Of a stretch of 64,000 bases of DNA, positions 11,586 to 24,450 are shown one piece after another. The position numbers and the translations under genes are program-made. The notes below the pieces were generated by a model. The model made no database searches, had not been told where the DNA came from, and was given only the letters and a program-made list of their open reading frames with translations. The DNA comes from Juglans regia (taxonomy: Eukaryota; Streptophyta; Magnoliopsida; Fagales; Juglandaceae): assembly GCF_001411555.2 (NCBI RefSeq), contig NC_049901.1, forward strand, positions 11,418,681 through 11,482,680, written 5' to 3'. The first letter of the stretch is position 1. Each line of letters opens with the position of its first letter.

Positions 11586-12224
11586 TTAATTACCAATGCC
11601 CCAATGATCATTAATCTGGTCTTGTGGCAGTAATTGTTTTTGAACTGAACTTGGGGAGAAATGCAATGAGAATGGCTGATCGGTGGCCACGAAAGGCGGC
11701 TGAGACATAAGATCACTTATGGAAGAATATACTGTTCTATTATCGTTCTTGTCTAGGCCATATACATGAGTATCATCATCGTACGGTATATTTTGTTCTT
11801 GTTTGTGTTGTTGTTGTTGCCTTTGCTGCTTTGGAATATTGCTAAGCTTCTCTCCTTCAATCTCTCTATATTTTTGGAGGTACGTTTTGAGGGGGCTCAC
11901 GTAGTCCTCAAACCCTAGGGTTGTGATAGCCCATATGATATCGTCGCCATTGATGGTCTTTCTCTTTTCTCTTTGGCATTTATCAGATGCTTCACCGGTG
12001 ACAAAGCTAATGAACTCAGAAACACATTCCTGGACTGTCTCTTTTGCGTCCTTTGATATTTTTCCATTGGCCGGAATCACTTTCTTCATGATCCTGCCTA
12101 CATTTGCTATAGGGAGGAAACGATCTTGTTCTTTCATGTTAATGTTGCTAGTGCTTCGCTTTAGACATGGGCTTTCTGGGCTTCCTCCTCCATCGAGCTC
12201 ATTTCCATGGCTCTCATCTTCCAT
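11586..12224 (-). CDS. NF-YB7: NF-Y subunit B transcription factor, NF-YB7-like
   Basis: The 212-residue protein is the histone-fold B subunit of the CCAAT-box-binding NF-Y complex, which pairs with NF-YC and then NF-YA in the nucleus. The conserved core spans about residues 34-121: the [13 protein letters not shown] start, [22 protein letters not shown], and K-R-K-T-I-N-G-D-D. Lys at the position where LEC1-type proteins carry a diagnostic Asp places it in the non-LEC1 group. The Q-rich stretch at about 132-144 and the tail resemble Arabidopsis NF-YB7. The gene is a single exon with the first ATG at 12224. It is complete, with no frame damage. The subgroup name is inference from the tail. 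Confidence 0.93.
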   Translation of the reverse strand: MEDESHGNELDGGGSPESPCLKRSTSNINMKEQDRFLPIANVGRIMKKVIPANGKISKDAKETVQECVSEFISFVTGEASDKCQREKRKTINGDDIIWAITTLGFEDYVSPLKTYLQKYREIEGEKLSNIPKQQRQQQQHKQEQNIPYDDDTHVYGLDKNDNRTVYSSISDLMSQPPFVATDQPFSLHFSPSSVQKQLLPQDQINDHWGIGN

Positions 12225-13685
12225 TGATCTCCTGTTTCTGATCTCTCACACTCCGGGAGATTAATTACGAGCATGTGAGCTTGCTTGCATGGGAATTGCA
12301 TAAGATAAGATAAATGGACAGATGGGCATAAAGATAGGCAAGTGAAGAGGGAAAAGGGAGGAAAAGTCTTGGTTCATGAATTTTCAGAGTCAAAGTCCCA
12401 GGGACTCGCTCTCTGTGTGGAGCAGCTAATTTAATTGTCATTACCCAATCTAACTAACTTTTTTGTTGAATATAAATCTTCCTATTGTCTCTTTTGAGTG
12501 TTGAGGTGGCATCATTCGTCTTAGGTCAACTATACAGCTTTCAGAATCAGTACTGACTCGTGTCCTTTTAAAAAAAAAAAAAACTTTGTAGCAATTCAAT
12601 CTTCGACCCTGAAGAGATCTTTAATTAGAATTTACAATATTCTTCAATATAAAATTTCAAATGTCCAAAACTACGTAATTTGAAAGCATGCATTGATTGT
12701 GATTTTGTGCCGTCATTACTTTTATTATAAAATAAATTTAACAGATCAAATAAAATTACGTCAATTTATAAAATTATTTTTATATAATTACTTTAACAAT
12801 ACTCTTTTATAATATATTATTAAATTATTAAAAACTATTTATCATGTTTCTCTTTATGTATCAATTATTTAATGTCGTCGCAAGAGATGTAAGGAAATAA
12901 TAAAAATAGAATAAATAGAATTTGGGAAGTCGATAAATCTGACTAGGTAAAGGACCAGGCTGGCCAGGTTTGTATTTCTCACACTCAAAAGAAGAAAAAA
13001 GGGCAGGGGTTTAATTTCTTGATTGTTAGTATATTGAACACCCTTAAAGAATGCAGCTTTATTGTCTTTTGTTTCTGGTTTCGTCACCAGAAGTGAAACA
13101 AACAGATTTAAGCCCCCCATCAAGAACTTGTCATGTACTGCCATACACAATTTCAACTAGACAGCACCATCCTCTATGATTTTGGAATCCTTTTACTTTG
13201 TTGCGACTAAAGTTTGCCCCTTTCACATTCACTAGATTTCAAAGATTGAAACAAAACATTAATAATAATAATAATAATAATATATAATAAGGCAGCACAC
13301 GAGTCATAAAGACATTTTTCACTTGTCATAAAAGAGTAAACGCGACATTTCATAATGATAAATACCAAAAATCTAGGATAATCGGATATCTTGACCATTG
13401 TGATTTACACTTGCAAGCATGTCCCATTTTCCCATCAACAACAAGTGGTATGATATTACAGTGAAAATCAGACAGCAACCTCTTAATATATTAAAAATCA
13501 AAACAAAGAAATGAGTGAACGAAAAACAACAGATTGAAAGACCTTTATATCTAACATGATATATGGGCTATTATGGTGGTAGTACAGTTGCAATAAATAT
13601 GAATAAGAGCAAAACTAAAGGAGTATCGAACCTCTTTGGGGTTATGACCTCAAGAATAGCAGCTCAAGAAGTGATTTGATCACGC
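12225..13685. other. Spacer between NF-YB and the methyltransferase gene
   Basis: It should contain the NF-YB promoter and 5' leader (from 12225 rightwards) and the methyltransferase 3' untranslated region (from 13685 leftwards), as both genes read leftward. A minus-strand frame at 12869-13156 (95 codons) has no recognisable domain and I do not call it. A short (AAT)n run is at 13258-13283. Confidence 0.5.
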
Positions 13686-16600
13686 TTAAGCGATTGCATA
13701 CTTGATTGTCTCTGATTCGTTAGGTCGCCACATGGACTTCTGAACACACAACAATCCCTCGTTGTCCTTAGAGTATGTCAAACGGACCTCCCAATGCATA
13801 GACTTCAGCATGTTCTCAAGCTCATTAATGGTCTCAACATTGTCACGAACAATAAGCTTCCCCTCTGGCCTGAGGATCCGATCGACCTCCACAACTACCG
13901 CAACTAACTTACACCTGTAAACCCACAAACCATTGCAAAATCAGACTACATCAAATTAAATGAACAATACTTCCTGGAGAGGAAAATGAAATAGAATACT
14001 TTTACACACCTCTGTTTAATCTTGGAGAACAGATGGTCTGCATGGAGAAGATCATAGGACCTAGGGTACGTGCTAAATGATTGGCACCAATCGTGATATA
14101 TACCAAATAGACCTCGTTCATAAATTATGGGTAGGGTATCTGGGGAGTCTATCGAGACTACATTCATGACCCAAATGTTTAAATCTTTCAAAGCTGCAGC
14201 AAATCTGCAAGCCCAACCAAAAATCAGAAGGAAAGGAGAAAAGCAAAAAGAATAATACAGTAGTCTTAAGAAGCCCATCTGAACAATCAAGAGAACTAAT
14301 GATACTGAACCAAGAAACAAACCCATTTTGCTTACCCTCCATACACAGATCTCATGTCCATGACATTCCTCACATTTGACCAGTTAATCCCCAACCCGTT
14401 AAGATATGATTTGGTCACCACTCGTTTCCAGTGCTCATAGTCAGCAGTGAAATCCTCGGGAGCAGGTTTACCATAAACTCCAACCTGGGAACTCAATAAC
14501 CAGTAAGGTGGTTTTTCCAACCTAGCTGGCCATTGCTCTGGCCATTGAGACCCACGCTCTGATGCATCTGCAGGCACTTTGTGCATGCACGCTTGCAATG
14601 GCACATTCCTACACCCAACAAGGAGATAAAACAATGGATAGATTAGCGATGCATCTAGAAGACTATGGAAGTGTCTGTGTTTGCATCAGACAATGCCCTT
14701 TTGGCAGAAGACACATCAGTTATTATAGGGAAGCCAGTTTGTGTTGCTTCCTAATGCATAGCTTTGCAGTCTTCTGTACACATTTTTTTTTATTATTATT
14801 GGCACTAGGTGTCCAAGAACAAAGTCCTGACTAATCCCAACAGTGCACAGACTCATGGCAAAGAGTTTTCTGCAAGTACACATTGGGTAATTCAAGGGAA
14901 AAGTTTCCCAAACCGATGGCCCTAGAAATTGTTTGCACCTAAGAAGATTCAAACCTTAGACCTAGAGGGAGCATACAACCAAGACCAAGCCCCTTTTTAC
15001 TTGAGCCAACCCCTAGGTGTTAGAAACACAGGATGTGCATCCCATACTTCAAAACATATAAATGGGCTTATTCAGCCAAAACCAAAGTTTATACCTTTTA
15101 TCCCAACCATCATGAATCTTGTGAATAGGGCAGATAATTAGATGAGATGAGATGAAAATTTTGTGAATAGTAGTGAAATGGTTTGTAAATAATAGTGAAA
15201 TTATTTGAGTAAAAATGTTTTATTGGGTTTTGGGAAAGGGGAGAGAAAAAATTAAATAAAAATATTATAAAGTTAAAAAATTGTTTGAATATTATTTTTG
15301 TTTTGATACTTGAAAAAATTGTATCGTTTTATGTGCTTTGTTTGGAGGTTTGGGAAAGTTGTAATGATTAGGTAATGATTAGATGAAAAAGTTGAATATT
15401 TGAAATTGAAAAGTGTTTTGTATTTGAGTGATGGTTGTGAAGGAAATTTTGAGATAAAACATCTTACCTCATCTAAGTTCCCAAACAACCCCTAAATATC
15501 CCGGAAAAATAAAATTTAAATTCTTCACTCCATAAGTATAACTGAAATAAAATCTAAACTCTTCTCTCCATAAGTACAATACAATTTTTATGACCCAGCT
15601 AACGAGAAAGGTTACCAGGCTGCATCAGGATCATCGGACTCTGGGCAGATAGGAGGCTCACTTTGTGATCTTTTCTCATAGCACTCATTAGAAGTAGGTT
15701 TCTTAAATACAGCTGCACCGACTCGATCTACTGTATCATTGCTGATCGAAACTAGTTCCCAGCACATTGCTTTTGTTAATTCCTTCATCTCTGAAAAATT
15801 TCCCCCAAATTGGACAAGCTGTTAGATTCAATCAACCAACTCAGGCTCTGCCAGGGAATCCAAAATTAACCTACCATTCCATATTCCAACATCTTCAGGA
15901 AGCTTCTGATATACTGGAGTAGCAGACCAGACAAAGAAACCACCAGGACGCAACAGACGATTCAGCTCCAAAAGAAGTTTACCACCTGCATATTGTCAGT
16001 TTTAGTTTTTTTTGGATAAATAAGATAATGATTTTATATGACTAGGAGAGTATGAATCCCCAGTACACGACACATACGAGAAAACCACGTAACTAAAAGT
16101 TGTGAGTACAAGTTAACTTCCAAAACAAAGGAAACTACTAAATAGAACCATGTAGTTCAGGACAATCTGTCAAAGCAGGTGGTTTTAAGAAATAAAATGT
16201 CTAGACATAGATAAACAAGCATTTGAATCTAGGGAGGGAGAAAACACCCTTCAAAAGTATCTCGAGCTTGAATGAGTTTTAGCTCATTTAATCACAACTC
16301 TCAAAATAGGGACATTGGAATACCTTCTATGTGCCATGGAACTCTACAGCGTGCACAATGGACAATATCAAAAACTCGGTCAGGAAATGGAAGTCTCTTT
16401 GTGCCCATTACAGCAGATATTGCGGGAATTCCCCTTTCAAGTGCAAATTGCACTTGGGCTTCATGTTCATCCTTTGGGGCAAATGACATAGCAAGCACAT
16501 TTCTATCAAATAGATAACCTCCAAAGCTAGCAACTCCACATCCAACATCCAATATAACACGGGAGCGTTTTCCCCAGGCAACATCAGGCACAGACTGCAT

Positions 16601-19600
16601 AAAGCATGATATTGACATTGAGCAAATTTTGTTCCTTGATGACAAGAAAGAACATTATTGCACATAAAATAAGAAATGACTGTTTCACCCAACCAAACCC
16701 CCACTCTTGTAGGCAAAAAAGTAAAACGATATGAATATTATATAAAGAATTAATAAATAGGGATTTAGAATCATTGTGAGAAAACAAAAGGAAGGAAACA
16801 TAAATTGTAATGACAACTGAGTTATCCAACACTCTCATGAACAAGAGCCTGTTTGGGCTTGCCAGGCCTGCTTTAGTAAGCAATCGTCATTCAGAGAGGG
16901 GGGAAGTAGAAAGATTTGTATAACCTACTCATTATAAAATTATCAATGATAATGTTAGATATCTGGGTTTTTTTTCAAGCTGAAATTAATTAAGAGTACT
17001 TACTGGCAGAATATAGCTTCTGTAGTTTTTTGGATGAACTGCTTCTCCCAAATTACGTCATTTTCCAATAGTTGGAGATAAACTGTGATTTACTTGCCAA
17101 ATTAATCAAGTACTTAATTAAAAATGAGTCTTAAATTGCATTCAGTTTTCTTCCTGGCATTGGAGTTAATACTGGTTCCTCAGCAACTTTATGGTAATTA
17201 CCGAACGAGTAATGATACACGCACAACCCTTTTTACGACTATACATCCATGTTTTAAAATGAGGGTATTTATGTAAAGTGATGTTACTTTTATAAGTTAT
17301 TTTACAAAAATATCCTACCGAAATGAGGGATTGTAAAAATGGTTGTCTATCATTTTCCTAACCGAAATAGCACTAAGATGGTAAATTATTCCAGATAAGT
17401 GAGTTGAAATCAATTGAAGAATGGGCATGACGACGCTGGTTGGAATGAAAACTTGAAACCATGGATATAATAACAAAGGGGAGCAAAACAAACAAATAAA
17501 GTTGACAATTAGCGTGATGCTGTCATCCACAATCAATTGCATTGCAGATAATAATCAGTGTCTAAACTGTATTATGCAATCATTGTCAAGCATCATATGA
17601 TTACTCTGTTTTAGGTACTCTTTCCAAGGGTGCAGAATCCACACGCTACACCTTTTAGCCAGAGAGGCCAGCCATATAACTTCTAGTCTGATTAAACTGT
17701 CTGGGGAAGGAGTCAAAAGAGTCAGATTCCAGAACATGATTTTGCCAATTCAGCTATCCCAATGCTTGATTGGTTCTGCCCACTCACGAGTTTGAGCGGA
17801 TAAATACTATATATGAGATGTAAGGTTACTTAAAATTGTCATATTTGAAAGGTGGAGTTTTCACTGGGACTAATGAAGGATAATAATATTCCTGAAAAAA
17901 ATAACAATCTGTGCTATCAACTGCAAAGGAACACTACCAAATTTTTATGTTCAGAAACACAAACACCCATACCTACACAATTTTTGTTGGTGGCCAAATT
18001 TCCAAAAATTTCAATAAAAGTGGAATAATGCACGGTATTACATGAAAATTCCATCTAAGCCAAATGACAAAGCTCCAACAGCATAGTCTAATAAGCCTAA
18101 GCTCAAACTCTGCCCCCCTTATGATCTAACGTCTGCATAACATACACTTGCAGGATAATTCCTTTTTTATAGGTGCTTCCAGGAGAAAAAATAAAACAAA
18201 TTATGAGGATGATAGATGTATTTTATCTAGCAGAGAAAGTAATGAATGATATATGCATAACACATTCATTTGCACCTCTGCCCAAACAAGAGGGGATTGT
18301 GAAGACAGAAGAACGAACAAAAGTACGGACTGTACCAAATAAAAAAGGTTAGAAAAACCCTTACCAATTACTGTACAAAATTAAGAAACAAGAAAGAACA
18401 GCATGAAAGTTAATATGGATAGAATGGAGTACAACATGTATCAAAGGACTTACATCCTGTATGAAGTCAATGTAATGAAGAGCACCATGCTTAAATTGGG
18501 TTCCACCACCGGGAAAAGTGAGATATTCTCCAGTAACTTTCACCCAATTCTGATGCCCCTTAACTTGCGCAAGCTTGATGTGGGGAACATTATGGTACCA
18601 GATCTGCAGGAATGCATCTTATCAGTTCATCTCAAACACAAGAAATACAAATTACAAATGAACTTCACCTAATCTAATTGGGCTTACCTTTTCCCTGCTA
18701 TTAGGCCACTCAATTGGGCGCCTATATCCTTCAGGAAGAGAAACAAGGCAAGTGGGGGCTTCCTCAGGACACTGCCTCTCTCGATGCTCATAATGCTTAG
18801 TACTTCTAAGACTTCTAATTGCTTGCCAATTGTCAAGGCATGGGATGTAATCATGCCCAGCAGTGACATTGCAAAGTTTCCAATCATAGCTGGTCTGTTG
18901 GGCGGAAGATTTTTGAAAGTCTTTCTCATTCTTTGACTCTGTTGCTTGAGTTGACCAAGCCCCACTTTGGGTGGTAGATTCATTCAAAATCTCTGATTGA
19001 GCACCAGAAGGAAATACCTCATTTAAACTCTGGTTTTGGGGCTGATCATTTTCCTTTTTCTCGCTGGAGTTTTCATCCGATTCCTTCTTCTCATTTTGCT
19101 CCACCTTCTCCTCTACCTGACCACCCACCTTTTCTCCATCCTCGGTTTCATCCGAGTTCTCTGATTTATTCTCATTCTCATTCGAATCAGACTTTTTCTC
19201 ACCCGCACCATCTTCTTGCTCAGAACCATCACCTCCATCAGTTTTTGCCTCCCCACCATCTGAATTTGGTTCTTCATCATCTGTTCTTCTTTCTCCATCT
19301 CTTCCTTCAGTATTTGATCCATCATCTGACTTGGTATCTTCATTTGCATCAGGATTTTCCTCCAGCCTCTCTTCAGGCTTTTCCTCCAGCCTCTCTTCAG
19401 TCTTTTCCTCCAGATTCTCTTCAGGTCTTTCCTCAGGCTTCTCTTCCAGTTTCTCTTCTTGGGTTTCTTCCGTGTTAGAGCTGCTCTCAGAATTTACATT
19501 AATGTCTCCTTTAGTCGCATCCTCGGGCAAATCGCCCGGATTATCCTCAAATTGCCGAGTATTACCACCATTGCTCTCACTCACTTGTTCCTTCACCTCA

Positions 19601-19770
19601 TCCTTATTCTCCTGAGGAGCATCCACATTTTGAACAGGAACAACAGAGGATGATGTCATCATCCAAACCCCAACTAAACAAAGCGCCACAAAAATGACAA
19701 TAGACACCATCGAGCAGTAGGACGACGATGATCTTCTGTTGTCTACTCGAGCATATTTCCCTAACGCCAT
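13686..19770 (-). CDS. PMT26: Probable methyltransferase PMT24/25/26-like, eight exons
   Basis: This is a type II membrane protein of the plant DUF248/PMT family, thought to methylate pectic polysaccharides in the Golgi with S-adenosylmethionine. Coding exons by my splice reading: 19770-18688, 18603-18454, 16594-16324, 15985-15875, 15790-15616, 14608-14336, 14204-14010, 13914-13686. All junctions have GT/AG and keep frame; the total is 828 residues. Features: a short basic N-terminus, one membrane segment (about 20-39), a long Glu/Asp/Lys-rich stalk (about 50-300) with repeated E-E-K-P-E-E-R units, then the methyltransferase region with the SAM-binding [12 protein letters not shown] (from residue 426) and C-A-R-C-R-V-P-W-H. 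The long stalk and total length fit the PMT24/25/26 subgroup, closest to PMT26. No lesions seen. MITEs sit in its introns. Confidence 0.94.
15137..15490. repeat. MITE family M1 copy inside a methyltransferase intron
   Basis: It lies in the intron between exons 15790-15616 and 14608-14336. It begins GAGATGAGATGAAAATTTTG and ends CATCTTACCTCATCTAAGTTC followed by CCAAACAACC. It shares the 'gtgaatagtagtgaaatg' and 'gtaatgattag' blocks with other M1 copies. It is non-coding and transcribed only as intron. Confidence 0.5.
17205..17360. repeat. MITE family M2 copy in the methyltransferase intron
   Basis: It starts AATGATACACGCACAACCC and ends TTGTCTATCATTTTCC, so its ends form an imperfect inverted repeat. 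The core 'taaagtgatgttacttttataa' matches, in inverted orientation, the copy at 44137-44285. It lies in the 1.86-kb intron 16595-18453. Confidence 0.55.
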
Positions 19771-20780
19771 GTTTTCTTAGCACTATTCCTCCTGGATAAT
19801 TTATCACCTGGAAAATGAAAACAGAATTAAATCAATCTCACACCATTGAACAAAAGTCCGACAGATCCAACATAATTAACGCAGAAGTACAAATATCACA
19901 CAAGATTAATTACCCTATGTATATGCTCTAGACATCAATATTGCCGACATGTTTATATTGCAATTACAAAACCGTTAAATGTTCCACCAGAGTCAGACAT
20001 TTATTGATGAAGAATAATAGAAAGACCCACCAACATCAATTAAATAACCCAACCCCAAAAAATCTAAACTAGTAAGAGCAGAGACTCAACTGTTACCTAA
20101 ACCATAGGGAAAGTACAGAACCAACCAACGTGGGACTCACAACAGTAATACCCGAGATCCAACCACTACGATTCATAAAGTGGCATTCAAAACTTGAACT
20201 TCCAAACACAGATTCAGATGCAGAAAAGGAAACAAATGGTGCCTAAGGGTAATCACTATGAACTTGATGCATGAGAACCAAAATAGATCTGCACTGCAAC
20301 TCAGCAAAAAATCGCATAAAACAAGAGACAGAGAGATCTCGGCCACAAAATCAAAGATATGCCATAAGAAACAAACAAAAGCAAAGAATTTGCATTAGAT
20401 CTGCATCAAAGTTGCGTAACATCATGTAATTCAAGCAACATAGAAAATGAAAGTTAAGAAACCCAGTATTGATTGAGCTCAAATGCGAGTATGGTAACTA
20501 CAAACTCCTAAACGCGCGTCTGCGCACGAACACGCCCAGAAAGAAGGGGGAAAAAAAAAAAGACGTTATGCAACCAAAGTAACTGCAAAAGCCGAATATC
20601 CGATGAAAGACCAAATATATCAATGAACTGAATCTCAGATACCTTACAGGAAAAATGGAAGCGTGTCTGAGTGGGAGCAGAACTGGGAGCTAGTCCTCCA
20701 TTTTTCTTAGAGAGAACCAGAGACACGGATTGGTGTTGCTTAGAGCAGAGAATGGATAGAAAGAGAGTGGAAAAGATGAG
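19771..20780 (-). promoter_or_regulatory. Probable 5' leader with intron, and promoter, of the methyltransferase gene
   Basis: On the minus strand a consensus donor (CCTGTAAG|GTATCT) at 20643/20642 and an acceptor (TTTTCCAG|GTGATA) at 19808/19807 suggest a leader intron of about 835 bp. The noncoding leader would then be an upstream exon (about 20643-20750) joined to 19807-19771. The stretch contains no ORF of note. The promoter should lie to the right of 20750. This is inferred from splice-site consensus only. Confidence 0.45.
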
Positions 20781-21934
20781 ATTTTAAAAGCAAATAGACA
20801 GGATCTGAGTTGCTTCCTGTTCAACTATATTATTTTATTATATTCATTTGTGGATTAATAATATACAATATTTCCCGAGAGAGAGAGGGGAGGGGGCAGC
20901 CTGCCTTTGAAGAAATCGCAGCGTGAGGCGTCACAGGAAATCGGTAGGAATGTATCCGATCATGATGCATCTCTGGATCAACGTCTCCCATGCTGTCTGT
21001 CCGAGCACCTTTTATAGATACCAATATATATTGATATCTCAAAATACAAAATATCTTCAAATCATTTACCAAACATATCCTAAGACACCACAACAATATG
21101 TCATGTTTGTTTGTGTGGGTTTCTATTTTCTTCTATACTTTGGCGGATATGACTTGAGATTAAATCCAACTCATTTCATCAAATGGGTCGAATTTTTCAA
21201 TTATAATTGAATCTGTTAAAATAAATAAGTCGTGTCATGTTATCTGCATAATTCATTAATATACTTATCGCAGTGTATTTAACTCAAAACGAAATTGGTT
21301 CAACACATATTGATTAGCTTGATGTAAATAAATAATATTCATCCAAATGATTGATCTAGCTTGATTAATAATAAATTTTCTCTTATAATAATGTATTATA
21401 TCAATTGTATGTATTCACAATTACATCGTGACAAATCAAAATGAAAATCGATAATCATAATTACCATCAATAATAACATATCCAACCATTGAAAAAAACT
21501 AACTTCTAAGGAAGATCAGGCCAGCACAACTAAGGTTGTCTCTCTCAATGCCCACCCATTCACAGCACGGTTGTCAGGGTCAAGAAATTTCCCCCGTCTC
21601 TTTCTCAAGGAGGCTTCACCCATATGAATTATGAGGAAGGAGTCCTACAGCTACTTCCCTTTGTACACAAGTAAATTTTCCCTTTGTTTTTTGCTTTTGT
21701 CTTTTCTTTGGTCAATGATTAATTCAACCTAGCTAGAGGAAAAAGAAAGATAAATAATTAGAAAAAGAAAGAGGAAGGGAGAGAAAAATTTATACATATA
21801 TAAATAATATCGCTATATTTAGATAATTAATACATAGTAAAAATCTATTTTCATTTAGATAATGATAGATTGGAGAGAATTTTTAAAAATTCTTTAACTA
21901 TTATATATATATATAGATGTAGAAAAAATATATT

Positions 21935-22095
21935 TACAATCGTGAATTGTGTAACCGCTGCATAATCGCATTGAAAAAGTGAATAAAATATGTGACTTAC
22001 GTGAAAAAATTTAATCTTTTAATAGTGGATCTCAATCTTTTTTAAAAAAATTACGCAGCGTTTACGCACTTCACTGTTATATATAGAATTACTCA
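21935..22095. repeat. MITE family M3 copy
   Basis: Contains ACAATCGTGAATTGTG near the start and CACTTCACTGTTATATATAG near the end. Read in reverse complement it aligns with 24088-24275: shared blocks include CACTATTAAAAG/ATTAAATTT, TTTTTCACGT and ACTCACGATTATAAAT. It is non-coding. It is one of two copies about 2.1 kb apart in opposite orientation. Confidence 0.5.
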
Positions 22096-22127
22096 TAAAT
22101 ATAAAACGTATGATCCATTGAAAATGC

Positions 22128-22275
22128 TCTGACTAAGTTGCGTTTAGATATTGATGTGATTTTAGATATTCTGTAAATAATAATAAAAAATAATAATAAA
22201 ATATTAAATAATAATGAATAGTAATAAAAAAATATTTAAAAAATAATAATAAAATAATAAATAATAATGAAGTAT
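22128..22275. repeat. MITE family M1 copy (decayed)
   Basis: Starts near GTTGCGTTTAGATATTG and consists of the AATAATAATAAAATATTAAATAATAATGAATAG type of core found in family M1. The right border is unclear. Confidence 0.35.
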
Positions 22276-23874
22276 TCTCACATGAATTCTAAAGAATTCT
22301 CGTTCGATTTATTAAATTAAACAGATTATACTATTCATATCTGGCAGTTATGAGGCTCTCTTAGACAAATACACATGTAGACGTGTATCACAATTCTCAT
22401 TACTTTTATTCTATCGAAAAACTCAACTCCAGAATTTAAAGCAAAAAAAAAAAAAAAAAACCAATAATAATAATTAAATTTTCAAGCTAAAAGTGGAGAA
22501 TGGCATCAATTATAACTTAAAAGGGATGAAGATCATCAGGCCTGCCTTATGATATATTATAACTTCATATTTTAATAAAAAAGACTTCAGGGGAAAAAAA
22601 TATTCCTATATATATATTATATATATATATATAGATATTGCAACATGATGTGGTGGTGGCATGATGCGTACGGCCATGTCTAATACAATATAATTAACAA
22701 TATTAAAAACATTGTCCTTTTAAAACACATCCAAGTGGCTATGATCATATATTTATTAAATATATATATATTTTTGTTTTGTAATAAACCAATGTATTTT
22801 AGTGTCGAATTGGTCTTGTAGTGAATGTCGGTGATGCAATGCTAGAGGAGTACTAGATCAAACACCGACTAAATAAAGAGTTTCATCTAGAAAAACTAAA
22901 TTAAATAAAAAAGCAATTCAACTCCTATTACTTTTAACCCGACAAAAGAATAATCAATTCAAACGTGAGTCCAACTACTTGATTGTCACTTAAAAAAAAA
23001 AAAAAAAAAACTACTGGATTGTCGGGAATTTGGACTTGCTAAAAAATATGCATAACTTTTTATAAATATGCCTTACATTTCAAACATTGTATAAAGAATT
23101 GTAAAAAAATTGTAAGAGTATTATTATTATTTTTTTATTTTTTTTCAAATCTAATAATTAGAATGTAGTAATTTTTTCATAAGTTATGTTTCTAAAAATA
23201 TTATTAATTTAAAATTAAAATTATATAAAAAATTATAAAAATAATTATAAGTATATCATTATTCTTTATCATGAAAATTATATCATTACTCTTTATTTTT
23301 AGTTTGTGTATTGAGAATATTTTCAAAATATTTCATTATTATTTTATTATTATTTCTAGAATATTACTATACAAACGCGCAATCTTATGATGTAGTTTTT
23401 TTTTTTTATTTAATTTGAAGACGGTAGAGAAGCACTAGTTTAGGTGAAGTTTCGCCAACCCATTATGTACAAAAATTGACCATTTTTTTTAATGTACAGC
23501 TAAACCATCATTTAATGCACGAAAAGGATGCATGCATTTATTGGAGCTGCTTACTTTAGTATTTAGAAAAAAGGGGAAAACTCGATTTGACATGATGAGG
23601 GTACCATGCACCACAAGCTGGTTGAGATCGGGTTGTGACCAACTCGAATAAAACTTTTGACTTTAATTTTTAATTCATGAATTTCTCTTTGAAGAATTAA
23701 AACATTTAAGTCAAGAAATTCATAAAAGCGGCCAATGTTACCACTTTAATAAATAAAATAAATATAATAAAATAAAATCATAGAACATTTGACTGAAGCA
23801 TCAAAATCGGTTCAGATTACATCATCTCACCGACTCCCAGGAGCAGAAATTAAGGTTGTTTTGTGTACTAGAGA

Positions 23875-24050
23875 TGTTTGGATTCGGAGATGAGTTGAGA
23901 TGGATTGTGAAAAGTAATGAGATGAGTTGTGAATAGTAGTGAGATTTGTGAGTTAAAGTTGCTGAATTGTAATGAATAGTAGTGAGATGAGCTGAGATGA
24001 GTTGAGATGTCCTGCGAATCTAAACGTCTCAGTTATTTTAAACTATTATG
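23875..24050. repeat. MITE family M1 copy
   Basis: Begins GTTTGGATTCGGAGATGAGT and contains tandem 'gagatgagttgagatg' blocks and 'gtgaatagtagtgagat'. The inverted end GAATCTAAACGTCTCAG is at about 24016-24032, followed by more AT-rich core. It is non-coding. Confidence 0.5.
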
Positions 24051-24087
24051 TGAATAATAATAAAATATTAAATAATAAATATAAAAT

Positions 24088-24275
24088 AATAAATAAGAAT
24101 AATGTTATATACAATTATGAAATATGCAAACGTAGTATAGTCATTTTGAAAAATAATAGAGTTCACTATTAAAAATTTAATTTCTTTTCACGTGGGTCTC
24201 ATATTTATTTATTTTTTTCAAAACGATTGTACGGCACTTACACACTCACGATTATAAATATCATTTCTCAATAAA
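24088..24275. repeat. MITE family M3 copy
   Basis: It is the reverse-oriented partner of 21935-22095. It begins AATAATGTTATATACAATT and ends CTCACGATTATAAATATC, with the shared block AGTTCACTATTAAAAATTTA and CTTTTCACGTGGGTCTC. Confidence 0.5.
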
Positions 24276-24450
24276 TAACAGTAAATTATTTAAACTATGA
24301 ACAATGCTTACCTTTAGCAACAGTGCGGACGTGGCATGTTACTGGTTCACAACTAGAAGAGGTCAGATTATAAAATCTCCCACACGAGGCTAGGAAATCT
24401 CCAAATACAAGAAGGAACGCACGCACGCACAAGAGGCTTCGAAATCACAC

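Larger units (their letters stand above)
20781..24450. other. Intergenic DNA with several MITE relics
   Basis: No gene is recognised. It contains MITE family M3 copies (21935-22095; 24088-24275), M1 copies (22128-22275; 23875-24050), poly(A) runs and AT microsatellites. The short frames on both strands have no family resemblance. Confidence 0.5.

Noticed and set aside
12869..13156. A 95-codon frame between the two genes as a real gene
   Set aside because: No domain, no homologue recognised, and it overlaps likely untranslated or spacer DNA.
19245..19653. Plus-strand frames of 60-94 codons opposite methyltransferase exon 1
   Set aside because: They are antisense shadows of the Glu-rich repeat (Ser/Phe-rich readings) and have no family match.
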